This document shows, in pieces, positions 11,301 through 23,300 of a stretch of DNA of 64,000 nt; within the stretch, counting starts at the first letter, position 1, and every line of letters starts with the position of its first letter. Source of the stretch: Erythrophleum ivorense (taxonomy: Eukaryota > Streptophyta > Magnoliopsida > Fabales > Fabaceae); contig JAIUCV010000004.1 in assembly GCA_026724425.1 (NCBI GenBank), positions 3,606,001 through 3,670,000 on the forward strand. Reading direction: 5' to 3'. A program made the position numbers and the translations under genes. The notes under the pieces are model-generated. The model was given only the letters and a program-made list of their open reading frames with translations. It was not told the origin of the DNA and made no database searches.

Positions 11301-14300
11301 GATTCAAGTCCCTATGAGACCTTCATATGCACTTCTTCCTCCAATTTGTCATTTAAGAAGGCATTTTTCACATCTAATTAGTGTAGTGGCTAATCAAAAT
11401 TAACTGTAAGAGATAATAGTATTTTGATGGTATTGAACTTCCTAATTAGGGCAGCAAATGTCTCTTGGTAGTCAATATTGTAAGTTTGAGTAAACCCTTA
11501 GCTACAAAACTTGGTTTTGTGCCAATTAATACTTCCATCAGAATTATATTTGATTGTCTCTTGGTAGTCAATACCGTATGATATGCTTTTTGCAGATGAC
11601 GTAGTTCTAATCGAAGAATCGAGGGAGGAAATGAATAAGAACTTAGAGAAGTAAAAACTAGTTTTGGAAGGATAAGGATTTCGTTTATATAGAAGTAAAA
11701 CGGAGTATATGGAATTTAAGTTTAGTAAGAGATGCACTAGTTTTAGTATAAAAGTGAAAATTGGAGAGCATATCATACTATAAGTTACACAGTTTAAATA
11801 TCTTGGATCTATCATACAACATGATGGGGAAATAGAGGAAGATGTAAAACATAGGATTCAAGCGAAGTGGATGAAATTGAGGAGTGCATTGGGCGTTAAT
11901 TTGTGATAGAAGAGTGCTATTTAAACTTAAAAGTAAATTTTATTGCACAGTTATTGAGCCTGCAATGTTGTATGGAATTGCGTGTCGGACAATAAAAAGT
12001 TAACAATAGAATAAGTTCAATATTGCAGAGATGAGAATGTTGCGTTGGATGAGTGGACATACCAAACAAGATAGAATTAGAAATGAATGCATTAGAGAGA
12101 AAGTGGAAGTTGCACCTATTGTGAAAAAGATTGTAGAATTACGACTTAGATGGTTTGGGCATGTATAAAGGAGACCTGTATAAGTTCCAATTAGGAGAAT
12201 AAATTAGATGGAGAGTAGTCTAATAGTTAGAGGTAGAGGAAGACCAAGAAAAACTATAAGAGAAACTATTTAAAAAGATTTAGACTTGTTTATGTAAAAA
12301 TATGATTTACGATAGAATTTTATGGTGTTGATTGATCCATATAACTAAACCCACTTAGTGGGAAAAGACTTTATTGTTGTTGTTATTGTTGTAAATATTC
12401 ACTCGCACCTTATGGGCTTCTTGCTTGGTGGTAGTTTAGTCATCTCCCAATTTTCATTTGTTTTTTTAAGTGCACTCAATTCTTCATTGATGGCTTGCCT
12501 CCATTTAGGTCTCTTTACAGCCTTAAAGAATGTTATTGGTGGCCTTTCATTAGAAACGTTAGTCACAAATGCAAAAAAAGTTTGGAGATAACCTATCATA
12601 GGAAATGAAGTGATTAATAGGGTATTGAGCACATGATCTTACTCCTTTTCTCAAGGCTATGAGGACCTCTAGATCTCCTTTCATTTTAGTACTTGACATA
12701 GGAGGGGATATTGGCCCTTGTTCTTTCTCTTCATGTTGCCATTTTGCCACTAACTCTTCCTCTGTACAGTCATTGGTTCTTCTTTGTTATACTATTTAGT
12801 AGCTGAACCTATCTTCCTTCTTGGATATACTTTAAGCTTTGTATTTAGTATGGCATTTTTTGAAGCATCAAGTTGGGTATATCAGGTCTATCCATATCAA
12901 AGTCAAGTCTATCCACATCAAGTTCTATATTAGTTGTTGTACCGTCATTGGTTTTTCTTGTTCGCAATTAATCGTTTTGTCATCCTTGCAGTGTGGGTTA
13001 TATTTGGGTCATGAGTGTGGCTGGTGTGAGAGTTGGATGAGGTGCCTGGGTGCCATATATTCTGTTTTAGGGCTGAAATTATTATTCTCCCCTTAAATGG
13101 GTGTTTGAGCATAGAAATGTGTGTTCTCAAAAAATGTAATATTCATGGTGGTAAAAAATTTCATAAGCTATGGTGAATAACATTTATACCCTTTTTGAAT
13201 AGGTGAATATCTAAGGAATATGCACTTAATAGCTCTAAAGTCAATTTTTCCACCATGTTCATTATGGACAAATGATGTACAACCAAATATTTTTTGAAGA
13301 ATAATGCTCATTGTGTGCGGGTAGTTCAAGTAGTTTTTGTTGAGAAGAATGGAAGTCTAATGTTTTAGAGGGCTTTCTATTAATATGATAAATAATTGTC
13401 ATGATAGCCTTTCCTAAAAAATGTTTAGGTGCATTTGTTATAATTAATAAGGAATGCACAACTTGAAGAATGTGCCCATTCTTTCTTTCAATTATCCTGT
13501 TTTGTTGAGGGGTATTTGCACAGAAACTTTTGGTGTATAATTTCTTGTTCTTCCAAGTATTGTCCTTAGGTAGAGTTAAAGTAATTTTTGGCATTATCAG
13601 TTATTAGAATTTCAATGCTTGCTTTGAATTGATTTTGAATGAGTTTATGGAAGATTTTAGAAACTTTGGCTACTTCAGATTTTTCTCCTAGGAGTTATAG
13701 CCAAGTTAACCGGGTATGATTATCAATAAATATCATAAACCACTTTGTCCCATTTAAAGTTTTCATTTGCGAGAGCCTCCAAATATCACTGTGCACAAGA
13801 TAAAAAGGTTTGGTTGATTTATGATTATGAGGAAGATAGATGCTTTTGACATGTTTAGAGGGATGACAAAATTCCCATTAAAATGAAGTAATTTTATTGA
13901 TCAAATGTGGATATATTTGTTTTAAATAAAAAAACTAGGATATCCTAACCCATAATGTCATAAAGTAGCCTCATCAATATTCAAGGTGGATACATGTAAT
14001 GCTCTTTCAACTATATTTTGTGCTCCAATAAGGTAGTACAAGCTAGTGTACTCTTTAGCATTGCCAATCTTCTTCCTTGATGCCAAGTCTTGAAATACAC
14101 AAAAATTTACAGAGAAATTAGGGGTACAATGTAAATTCTTTACAAGTTTGCTAATAGAGAGCAAATTGCAAGTTAATTTAACTATGAATAACACATCTTT
14201 CAAAATTATATCATATGAGATTTTAACTTCTCCAATACCAATAACTTTAGATAAGGACTCATAAGCAATTTTCATAACAAAATTGTTAGTGCCCAAGGCA

Positions 14301-17300
14301 CACAATTCTTCAAGAGAGACTTTACCCGTCATGTGATTAGTGGCTTCAAGTCTATGATCCAATTATTGGATTTTTGTATTTGTGTATTAAGAGCAAGTGG
14401 AAAATTACCTAATTTAGCAACAATACTAGTACCAACAACCTTCTCCATATTATTGATCTTTTAATTTCAGACGCCTTTTGTAGTGCCCATTGTTCCTTAC
14501 TAAACAAGGAAGAAGCTAGGGGTTCAGGTTTCTCTTTATTGCTTATCATTAAGCCTCAAGTTTCTCCCTTTTGCTTAAGCCTCCAATTAGGTAGGTTGCC
14601 ATGTAACTTCTAGCAAACATCCTTGGTGTGACCAACTTTATGACAATGATCACACCAAGGTTTTCCCTGTTGTTTTTTTTCACATCTGGTTAAGAGTAGA
14701 GGGTGTTGAAGTACCTTTGGCAATTAAGTTTGAAGATTCTAGTGAGTATTATGTAGATTGGGAACTTGTCTAGTGTTTTCTACTTTTTTCCTATTTTCCT
14801 TCTAAAAATACTTCATCCAATGAAGGTCAAATGGCCATGATTCATCATTTGGCTTCCTCAAAGATTGGATTCAAACCCAAAAGCACAAATTTCTTAAAAT
14901 AAGTTGCATCATTACTGCATGGCCACTGGTGAGTTTCATAGTGATCTAATTGTTGCCAATACTTTACAAGGAAATTAAAGTATTGAATTACATTCATCTC
15001 ACCTTGTTTTAAGTCATAAATATAGCCTTTGATTTGAAGTCATGCTATGGTATTCTCAATGGTGGAGGAGGCCTTCTTTACTACATCCCACATCTTTTTA
15101 GCAATTTTACAAAGAAGGTAAGTTTCACTTATGTCATTTGTCATAGAGTTGACCAACCATGACATAATGGTGTTGTTTTCTGAAACCCATTATTTATACT
15201 TTGGGTTAGTTGTTTTTGGTTGATTAGACTCACTAGTAAGATAGTCCTTGAATGTACAAAGGTGCCTCTAGTGACCATTCTAGGTAGTTATTACCATTGA
15301 AATGGTGCCCTGTGATGATTACAAGAGTGATTTCAGCTAGAGCCTGGGCTTTTGGAGCACTGCTACAGCTGTTTGGCATGGAGATTAAGGAGGATGTTGA
15401 GCTAGTCTCTATGTTTAGGGCTTTATATAGCTGAAGGTGATCATCAGTGCTTTTAGGCTCTAATACCATGAAGAACCGAATAGAGGGAGAGAGACGAAAG
15501 GGAAATAATCAATGTATTATTGCTTGAGCTCATGACAAGCACAATACTTGTATTTATAGAGTAAATAACCATGTCCTAGTCGTAATGGGACGGAGACTAA
15601 AATACATAAAATAACCAAATAAAATATATAAAACTAATCCTAATTGGACAAAAAGTGCTAACAATCTAAACCCAAAAATAAGAGATAAAAAACACATGAT
15701 AATCAAAGCTTCTAAGTCAACAACATAGCTCCCTATGCAACGTTTTGTGCGATGTCAACTTTCAGCCCTATAGCTTGTGTATCACCAACACATTCTATGT
15801 AATATAATGTCTCAAGTATGAGGTCAATCTCACAATAAACGTATGTCTAAATGACATAGGTTGAGTTGAGATGACGTTAATGATGCTTGCTTACGTAATG
15901 AGCATGGGAGCTAGTGCTTGGTTCTGGGGTCATCCTTCCATTCCTCTTCTTTCCATTACTTCTTCATGTCTTTTGTCACTACTATGCCTCCATGCATTAT
16001 TACCCCTCCTATAATCGTTCCAACGTAGTTTTGCAAATAACCTCTTCGGATAAAGTCTTTTATAGCATCTTTTAGGTCTTTGCATTGTTTTGTGTCGTAG
16101 TTGACATCATGTTGGTAGTGACAAGTTTTACCCTGGTCACGATCCTCGCTGAATCTTCAATGGCAGAGGTTGCTTCCAAAACTCCTTTTTTATATTCGTC
16201 AAAATATCAATTGGAGAAACTGTTAGTGGGGGTGAAAAATTTATATCATGGTCAATGCAGATATGAGTCTCTAAAGGTGACTCTTTCTCCTTGTTTGTCT
16301 TTGTTAATCATCAAGGGTCGACTTTCTTTTGTTCTATAGGCCGTCATTCTTTTTTCTTTCTCTCATTCTCAACTTTCATATAGTTCTTTGCTTGTATGTG
16401 TTGTGAAACCTTCTACATGAGCTTGACCGCAGCTTTTGGGCATTTCTTGTCTAGAGAGGACCTCAACTTCCAGGACCATAGAGCTACAATTATAGCTTTG
16501 ATGACCATGCCTAGGTTAGGCTTTTTGATGGTATAGCTTCTTGCTGAAGCGTTTCACAAATTCTTCCAAACTCTCATTCTTTTAGTACATCCTAAAAGGG
16601 ATGTCCAGGGTTTGGATTCTACTTGTAGCAAATTGGTCTTGGAATCACTTCCCGAGCTAACCAAAACTATCAATCAAGTTGTGGGGCAGGATGGTGAACC
16701 ATATCTTGCCTTTGTCCTTCAAGGTTGTCAAGAAAAGTTTGCATTGCAAGATTTCATTGGGATAGAATAGAAAGATTTTTAAGGGAATGGAAAGAAAAAT
16801 ATAAATTAGAATGGAATGAAATTTGAAATTATATTTGATATGATATGGAAAGGAACGAAAATACTTTTTATTTTGACATTTGGTAGAGTGAAAATAATAT
16901 AGGAATAAAAATGAAAGGTGAGCAAATGACTAAAATACATCTAGTGCCAAGAAATATTAAAAAACTAATTTTTGTTAATTAACATAAAACAAAAATAAAA
17001 CTTCACTCATCTAGATCAATTTTTGGGACAAAGGGTCTTTTGCCTGCTCTTTCTTTATTCAATAGTGTCTTTCCATTGAAAATTTGATGGAAAGCATGGT
17101 GGCCTGATGCATGTGAAGTTGATTCCATCCAAGGGTTCATGTGTACCAAACAAGGTTTATATTTTTTCCTTCTCCCTTTCACTCTCCTTTCCAACGGTTT
17201 TGTAGGGCATCAAACATGATGTAAGAGCAAGTGGAAGACCTCTGCATCGGAAACAAATCTAAGTAATTCCTGCATTGCAAGGGATTTGGGTCCTATACCC

Positions 17301-20300
17301 TTCAAATCGACCTCTCATTCGTTACATAGTCTTGAAATTTTTGTTACATTATTATTTTACATAGTCTTGAAATTTTTGTTATAGTATTATTTTTTTAATG
17401 CTCGTACGAATCTCAAAAAGGATGGAAGGGCTAGAGCTCAAGCTCTCCCTATCAGATCCCATGTTAGATTGATTCTTCTATTACCATGCACAACTAATTT
17501 TACGCATATAGATTTTTTTTTTGGCAATATATGAAAATTTTAAATACTATTAGACTCTTTTTTGGGTATTTTTTAAGGTTTGGAGCTTATTTTATTTGAT
17601 ATTAATTATAGTTTTAAATTCAAAATTAATGTAAACTAAGTTTTAAATAATGAGCGGATTGGATGCCCATCCATATTAATGGGTTAGTGGATAAATTTAT
17701 TGGTAGCAAGAAAAGACACTAAGAAGGCAGTGAGTGAAGCGAAAGCAAGGGCATTTGATGGATTATACCAATCTTTAGGTACTAAAGTTGGAGAAAGAAG
17801 TATTTATAAGCTAGCTAAAAGTAGGGAAAGAAAAACAAGAGATGTGGACCAAGTGAAATGCATCAAGGATGAAGAAGGGAAAGTGTTAGTAACGGAACAA
17901 GATATCAGAGAACGGTGGAAGGATTATTTTCATAGATTTTTTAATGAAGGGCATGAGATTTTATTGTAATCGGATAGACTAGACATTAGAGAAGAAGATC
18001 AAAATTATACTTTTTATCGTAGGATTCGTGAGGTAGAGGTAAAAGAAGCATTACAACGAATGGAGAATGGCAGAGCAGTTGGACTGGATAATATACCCAT
18101 TGAGGTATGGAAGGGTTTAGGAGTGAAAGGCATAAGTTAGCTCACAAAGTTATTTAATGAAATTATTAGATCTAAAAGAATGCCAGATGAGTGGAGGAAA
18201 AGTACTTTAATCCCTATTTATAAGAGTAAAGGGGACATTCAAAATTGTGCAAATTATAGAGGAATTAAACTCATGAGTCACACTATGAAATTATGGGAAA
18301 GAGTAATTGAGAGAAGGTTAAGGAAAAGAGACTCAAGTGATGGAGAATCAATTTGGTTTTATGCCAGGAAGGTCAACTATGGAAGCAATATACTTGTTGC
18401 GAAGATTAATGGAGAGATATCGAGAGAATCAAAGAAATTTACACATGGTATTTATCGATTTAGAAAAAACATATGATAGTGTGCCACGAGAGGTTCTCTG
18501 GAAGGCTTTGGAGAAAAAAGGAGTTCGTATAGCTTATATTCGAGCAATCCAGGACATGTATGATAAGGTTACAACTAGCGTAGTAACAAAAGGTGGACTT
18601 ACGGAAGATTTTCCGATAATTGTTGGTTTACATCAAGGGTCAACTCTGAGCCCTTATCTTTTTACTTTAGTCTTGGATGTGCTTACTGAACATATCCAAG
18701 AGCCGGTGCCACAGTGCATGCTTTTTGCAGATGATATTGTCCTAGTTGGAGAATCGAGAGAGGAAATGAATGAGAAGTTAGAGAGGTGGAGACTAGCTTT
18801 GGAAGCTTATGGATTTCGTTTAAGTAGAAGTAAAACGGAGTATATGGAGTGTAAGTTTAATAAGAGGCACACCATTTCTAGCGTAGAAGTAAAAATTGGA
18901 GAACATATCCGACCACAAGTCACACGATTTAAGTATCTTGGATTTATCATACAACATAACGGAGAAATAGAAGATGTAAAGCATAGGATTCAAGCGGGGT
19001 GGATGAAATGGAGGAGTGCCTCGGGTGTTATTTGTGATAGAAGAGTACCACTCAAATTTAAGGGTAAATTCTACCGCACAGTTATAAGACCTGCAATGTT
19101 GTATGGAACTGAGTGTTGGGCAATAAAAAGTCAACAAGAAAATAAGTTAAATGTTGCAGAGATGAGAATGTTGCGTTGGATGAGTGGACACACTAGAAGA
19201 GATAGAATTAGAAATGAATGCATTAGAGAGAAGGTGGAAGTCGCTCCTATTGTGGAAAAGATGGTAGAATCGAGACTTAGATGGTTTGGTCATGTGGGGA
19301 GGAGACCTATAGAAGCCCCAGTTAGGAGAGTAGATAAGATGGAGAATAATCCAATAACTAGAGGTAGAGGAAGACCAAGAAAAACTATAGGAGAAATTAT
19401 TAAGAGAGATTTAGATTTAAATGGTCTATCTAAAAATATGATTTATGATAGATGTTTATGGCGTCGATTGATCCATGTAGCCGACTTCACTTAGTGGGAA
19501 AAGGCTTTGTTGTTGTTGTTGTTGTTGTAGTGAATAAATTTATATTCATCTCTACAAAATGAGTGATTGATGAATTTGATTGTTTGAAAAATATTAAATT
19601 TTTTACCTGCCCATCTTATTAATTAACCCAATCCATAGGCTGCAATTGCTACCCCTAGCATCGATTATGGTTTTTTGAAAATTTTAATTAAAAAAATCCT
19701 ATTATATAAGAACATATATTTATATTCTTGTTTAGTATACAACTGAAATTCTTGAAAATTTATATCTATGTTGCTTTATTTGATGATAGCTATAAAATTC
19801 ATGTTAAACATTGAAATTCTTTTCTTTTTGTAGGCATGAAACGGATCTCATTGAAGATATTGTTGAAGCGATATGGACTGAATTGTGTACTAAATTGCCA
19901 TCTTATGATGATGATTTGGTTGGAATTAACTCAAGAATTTTTGAAATGAATTCACAATTTGGGATAGGATTGGATGATATTCGTTTTATAGGGATATGGG
20001 GCATGGGAGGTATTGGTAAGACAACTCTTGCTAGAGCTGTTTATGAAAGAATGTATAGCCAATTTGACATTTGTTGCTTTCTTGCCAATATTAGAGAGGC
20101 TTCATTAGAAAGAGAAGGTGAAGATCATTTACAAAGAAAGCTTCTTTCACATCTCAAAATATGTAGAATGGAAATAAAGGACAAGTATGAAGGAAAGAAA
20201 ATTATAAAAAACATTTTTTGCAATAAAAAGGTACTCCTTGTCCTTGATGATGTAGATCATATAGGTCAATTAAAGAATTTGGCTGGAAGTTCAGAGTGGT

Positions 20301-23300
20301 TTGGTGCAGGGAGTAAAATAATTATAACAACTAGAGACTTGCACTTGTTGAAATCACATCGAGTGCATGGAATATATGAGGTTAAAACAATGGGGGAATA
20401 TGAATTTCTTCAAGTCTTTTCTAAGAATGCATTTAATGAAGATCATCCTGAAAAGGGTTATTTGGAGTTATCTAAATTTGTGGTTAACTATACTGGCGGT
20501 CTTCCTTTGGCACTTGCAGTTTTAGGTTCTTTTCTCTGTGGAAGAAGTGCACCTGAATGGGAAGATGCTTTGGACAGGCTGAAGCAAACTCCAGATAAAG
20601 ATATTCTTAAAATTCTTCAAATAAGTTTTGATGGATTAAATAATGAAGAAAAGACAATATTTTTGGATATTGCTTGTTTTTTTAAGGGATGGAAGAAAGA
20701 TGAAGTCACACGAATTTTGAAAAATTGTGGTCTTCATCCCACAATTGGATTAAGTATTCTCATCCAAAAAGCTTTGCTAATTGAAAAGAATGATCGGTTT
20801 GGAAATTGCTGTTTGGAAATGCATGACTTACTTCAAGAATTGGGTAGGAGTATTGTTTTTGGAGAATCTCCTAATGCTTGCAGACGTAGTAGATTATGGA
20901 ATTCAAAGGACATTTATGAAGTATTGAACAATAATGCTGTGAGTGCCTTATTTTCTAAATATCTCATTGTTATTGTAATAAATCTTACGATTTTAATATG
21001 CTTTACTTTGTTATTAGGGAACTAATGCAATACAAGGTATTGCTTTGCCTATCAACTTATATGAAAGACATTGGGATCCTAGAGCCTTTTCAAAGATGTG
21101 TAATCTGCAATTACTCATTGTATCAATTGATCATTTGAGCGAAGGGTTGAACCTTCCCCGTGGTCTCAAATGCCTTTCTAGTACATTAAAAGTTGTTCAA
21201 TGGCCGAAGTATCCTTTAGAATCTCTTCCGCTTGAAATCCCATTGGATAAACTTGTCAATATTACAATGCACGAGAGCAAAATAAAGCAACTTTGGAATG
21301 GCATACAGGTAAGATGCTTCATGCACCAGAATTTGTCATACATATTGTTATGGAGATTATATTGATACATTGTTTTCTTAAACTGATTCTCCTATCTAAC
21401 TTTGTTTGATCAGTGTTTTGGAGAGCTGAAGTTTATTGATCTGTCGTATTCCAAATATTTAATTGAAACCCCAAATTTTTCTGAAGTTCCAAATTTGGAA
21501 AGTTTAATTCTTGTATGTTGCACATCTCTTGTTAAGGTTCATCCATCAGTTGGAGAACTAAAAAAGCTTGTTCTAATGAATTTAAGCAACTGCAGTTGTC
21601 TTGAAATCCTTCCGAGAAAATTGGAGATGGATTCTCTGACGATGTTAAATCTTTATAGTTGCTCTAAAGTTAGAAAGCTCCCTAAGTTTGGGAAAATTAT
21701 GAAAAATCTATCATTGCTTGATCTAAGGAAGACTGCTATAACCGGACTTCCTGAATCATTTGAGTTCTTGACTGGTCTTAAAGATTTGAGATTGGCTGGC
21801 TGCAAATTGAAGCATAACAAAACTCTTAATATTTGTGGATGCCAAGGGATATCATCAAGCAACTCACGGATTTTATGTCACTTCATGGGCTCTTATCTGA
21901 CATCATTAACAGAGTTAGATTTAAGAAACTGTGGCATTAGTGATGGATCAATTCCTGATGATATTGGTGGTTTAACATCATTATTTGTATTAGATCTGGG
22001 AGAAAACAACTTTGTTAATCTACCTGCTAGTTGCATCTCTAAGCTTTTACGACTACACTATCTGTTTTTGGATTCTTGCCAAAGGCTTAAGTCATTGCCA
22101 AAGCTTCCACCATGTTTAGTTCGATTAGATACATTAAATTGTCAGTCAATGGAACCTTTGTCAGATAGACAGTTATGGAATCTCTTTTCTTCACTTGACC
22201 ATGAGGTATGTTTGTTTGACTATGATCTATCTATTGATTTATGTATCTTTCCATTTTAATTAACTATATATAGATATATATATTATTTCCTTGTTTTAGC
22301 ATCGTCGTCGAAGTAAATATGTGGGCACACTACTCAAGCACATTGAGGTATGTCTGTCTCTTTCTCTCTTTTTCTTACATGCGCCTTATCTTGGTAATTA
22401 CTCATGATAGTTTAATTTTGTTACAGTCAGAATATCTTCCTCAGAGAGAATTTTTTGCAACTATTCCGGGAAGTGAAATACCATCATGGTTTCCAAATAA
22501 AGATTATTTTCTTTCATATGATGATGTATTAATAATGGTGGACATCCCTCAATCTTGCCGTGCAAGCGAATGGTCAAAAATTGTTGTATGCCTATGCCTC
22601 GAGATGCGACACAGGTTCTCTTCGGTTTTCATTTCCTGTACTTCTAGAGCTTCTGAAGATTATAAATATATATGCAAGGAGTGGGTACATGTTATTGGCA
22701 ATCCTCAGATTCCTCACCTTTGCCTGATGATTTTGGATTGCAATGATCAAACATGTTGGCAAGGTCTAAAAGGTGATAACAATTGCCTTCAAATAAAACT
22801 TAGCCTTACAGGTGAAGGTTCTTTACTTGGTGGTGGTAGCCGTCAAGTTCCTTTACCTTATGGTGAGCTTCAAATATTGGGTTGTGGATGGCGTGTGTTA
22901 TGTAAAGAAGAGATGGAAGAGTGGTGCAACAAAAATGGTTTCAACAAAGTAAACGTAGCGGAGGTTGGCACTTCTGACGTCTGGGTTCCTCCCTCCATAT
23001 TGGACAAGACACTACGCTTTAAAGTATTTCCCAATCAAGATAGAAATAGAAAAAGAGAACAGGTAATGATTAGTCACCTGCTATAGTTCTATTTATCCTT
23101 TTCTACCTTTATTTAAAAAATTTAAGCAAATGTTTTTTTAATGAAACTAGTCTTTTAAGTGCTAGCGTAAACTCATGAAATTATTGTTTCATACCATGGG
23201 CATTTTTGAATTTAGTCTTTCCATCTTTCTAATATATATATGAAGTTACATAATTAGGGCGAAAACTTAGTTGAAAATTTAAAACTCCTATTATACTATT

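Larger units (their letters stand above)
9851..15790 (-). mobile_element. Full-length, decayed Ty1/Copia retrotransposon
   Basis: Element on the minus strand in intron 1 of TNL gene 1. LTRs at 9851-10176 and 15469-15790 are clearly homologous but differ at many positions and have TG...CA ends. The 13-nt primer binding site TGGTATTAGAGCC (minus strand, 15456-15468) abuts the right LTR and matches initiator-tRNA-Met primers. A purine tract (10177-10185, minus) abuts the left LTR. Flanks CATTT (9846-9850) and CATTC (15791-15795) are an imperfect 5-bp TSD. The order gag, protease/integrase, RT, RNase H on the minus strand is Copia order. A TATA-like box CTATAAATA lies near 15552-15560 (minus). 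A later RTE-LINE fragment splits the RT (11583-12391). Many stops make it non-autonomous. Confidence 0.88.
15796..17467 (-). pseudogene. Ty3/gypsy gag fragment
   Basis: Minus-strand frames read as a gypsy gag: CKLFLTTLKDKGKIWFTILP near 16690-16750, ESLEEFVKRFSKKLYHQKA near 16530-16590, and a C-terminal CHYHHDVNYDTKQCKDLK with FIRRGYLQNYV near 16020-16120. Such blocks are typical of Athila/Tat-like gag proteins, which coat the element RNA. No protease, RT or integrase follows: the neighbouring Copia element begins at 15790. It may be part of a larger element split by the Copia insertion or an isolated fragment. A 521-bp insertion (16751-17271) interrupts its N-terminal side. Confidence 0.55.
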
